Below are positions 12,248 through 12,441 of a stretch of 12,441 nt of DNA, in pieces (within the stretch, counting starts at the first letter, position 1; every line of letters starts with the position of its first letter). Under the pieces are notes generated by a model that was given only the letters and a program-made list of their open reading frames with translations, made no database searches and was not told where the DNA came from. This DNA is from Candidatus Peregrinibacteria bacterium (lineage in GTDB: Bacteria; Patescibacteriota; Gracilibacteria; Peribacterales; Peribacteraceae): contig JACRIG010000026.1 of the NCBI GenBank assembly GCA_016215715.1, positions 1 to 12,441 of the forward strand. Reading direction: 5' to 3'. The translations under genes and the position numbers were made by a program.

Positions 12248-12441
12248 TGCGAAAGCACTCCTCCCCTCTCCGCTCCGCCCGGGTCTTCGCGCAGTCACAA
12301 CCCGCTCTGCGCTCTGTCGGCTTCTGGCTCATCTTCCTGCCGCTCCTCGGGATGAATGTGCTCGTCCGCTTCGCGGATGCGCTCCGGCAGGAGCAGGCTG
12401 AACCGTCCGTGATTCTTGCGCTAATCGTCCTCGCACTCTTC
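12247..12441 (+). CDS. Membrane protein, N-terminal part
   Basis: The gene runs off the right edge; 65 codons are visible and the frame stays open to the end. The first 22 residues are basic (MRKHSSPLRSARVF). A hydrophobic segment follows at about 24-43 (VGFWLIFLPLLGMNVLV), then a short charged loop (RFADALRQEQAEP). A second hydrophobic segment begins at about 54 and reaches the edge. This is the start of a polytopic membrane protein; no family can be named. The ATG shares its first base with the stop codon of the NIF3-like gene (TAATG), which indicates an operon. Confidence 0.7.
   Translation, partial: MRKHSSPLRSARVFAQSQPALRSVGFWLIFLPLLGMNVLVRFADALRQEQAEPSVILALIVLALF

Overview
The window looks like a bacterial chromosome segment with small, tightly packed genes and short intergenic gaps. 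No stretch longer than 300 bases lacks a gene; the longest gap is about 250 bases. The gene content suggests a fermentative organism of the Candidate Phyla Radiation, with Peregrinibacteria as the best guess. The reasons are a 2-oxoacid:acceptor oxidoreductase joined to a flavodoxin, a fused ADP-forming acyl-CoA synthetase, few Shine-Dalgarno sequences, and many small membrane or secreted proteins without obvious homologues. TGA ends trmD and the flavodoxin gene, so the standard code applies and UGA is not recoded. The taxonomic guess is inference from gene content only.

Layout. 1-285 (-): N-terminal part of a phosphoglycerate mutase. 351-695 (+) and 752-1021 (-): two small unrecognised membrane-associated proteins, convergent around a terminator. 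1104-1856 (-): WecG/TagA/CpsF glycosyltransferase. 1862-2512 and 2516-3202 (+): a DsbA-like thioredoxin lipoprotein and a polytopic membrane protein. 3277-3546 and 3549-4199 (-): a YggU-family protein and trmD. 4216-5160 (+): a family 2 glycosyltransferase. 5153-8398 (-): flavodoxin, then a fused gamma-alpha and a beta subunit of 2-oxoacid oxidoreductase. 8468-8791 (-): small unknown protein. 8957-11035 (+): ADP-forming acyl-CoA synthetase. 11285-12247 (+): NIF3-like protein. 12247-end (+): start of a membrane protein.

The metabolic core is 5153-11035. The oxidoreductase would convert a 2-oxoacid (such as pyruvate) and CoA to acyl-CoA and CO2, passing electrons to the flavodoxin encoded just upstream. 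The divergently transcribed synthetase would convert acyl-CoA, ADP and phosphate to free acid, CoA and ATP. This is the substrate-level phosphorylation scheme known from fermentative archaea, and phosphoglycerate mutase fits a glycolytic supply of pyruvate.

The least expected content is repetitive DNA, much of it inside or touching coding sequence. Four arrays of 7-base units lie in or at the end of the oxidoreductase alpha gene, forming two inverted pairs. An imperfect palindrome sits at the domain junction of the acyl-CoA synthetase gene. A 158-base element with 16-base terminal inverted repeats supplies that gene's stop codon. A perfect three-way-junction inverted repeat lies directly before the flavodoxin gene. 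Several plus-strand genes have a -10-like hexamer only 6-12 bases before the start codon, which suggests leaderless or nearly leaderless transcripts.
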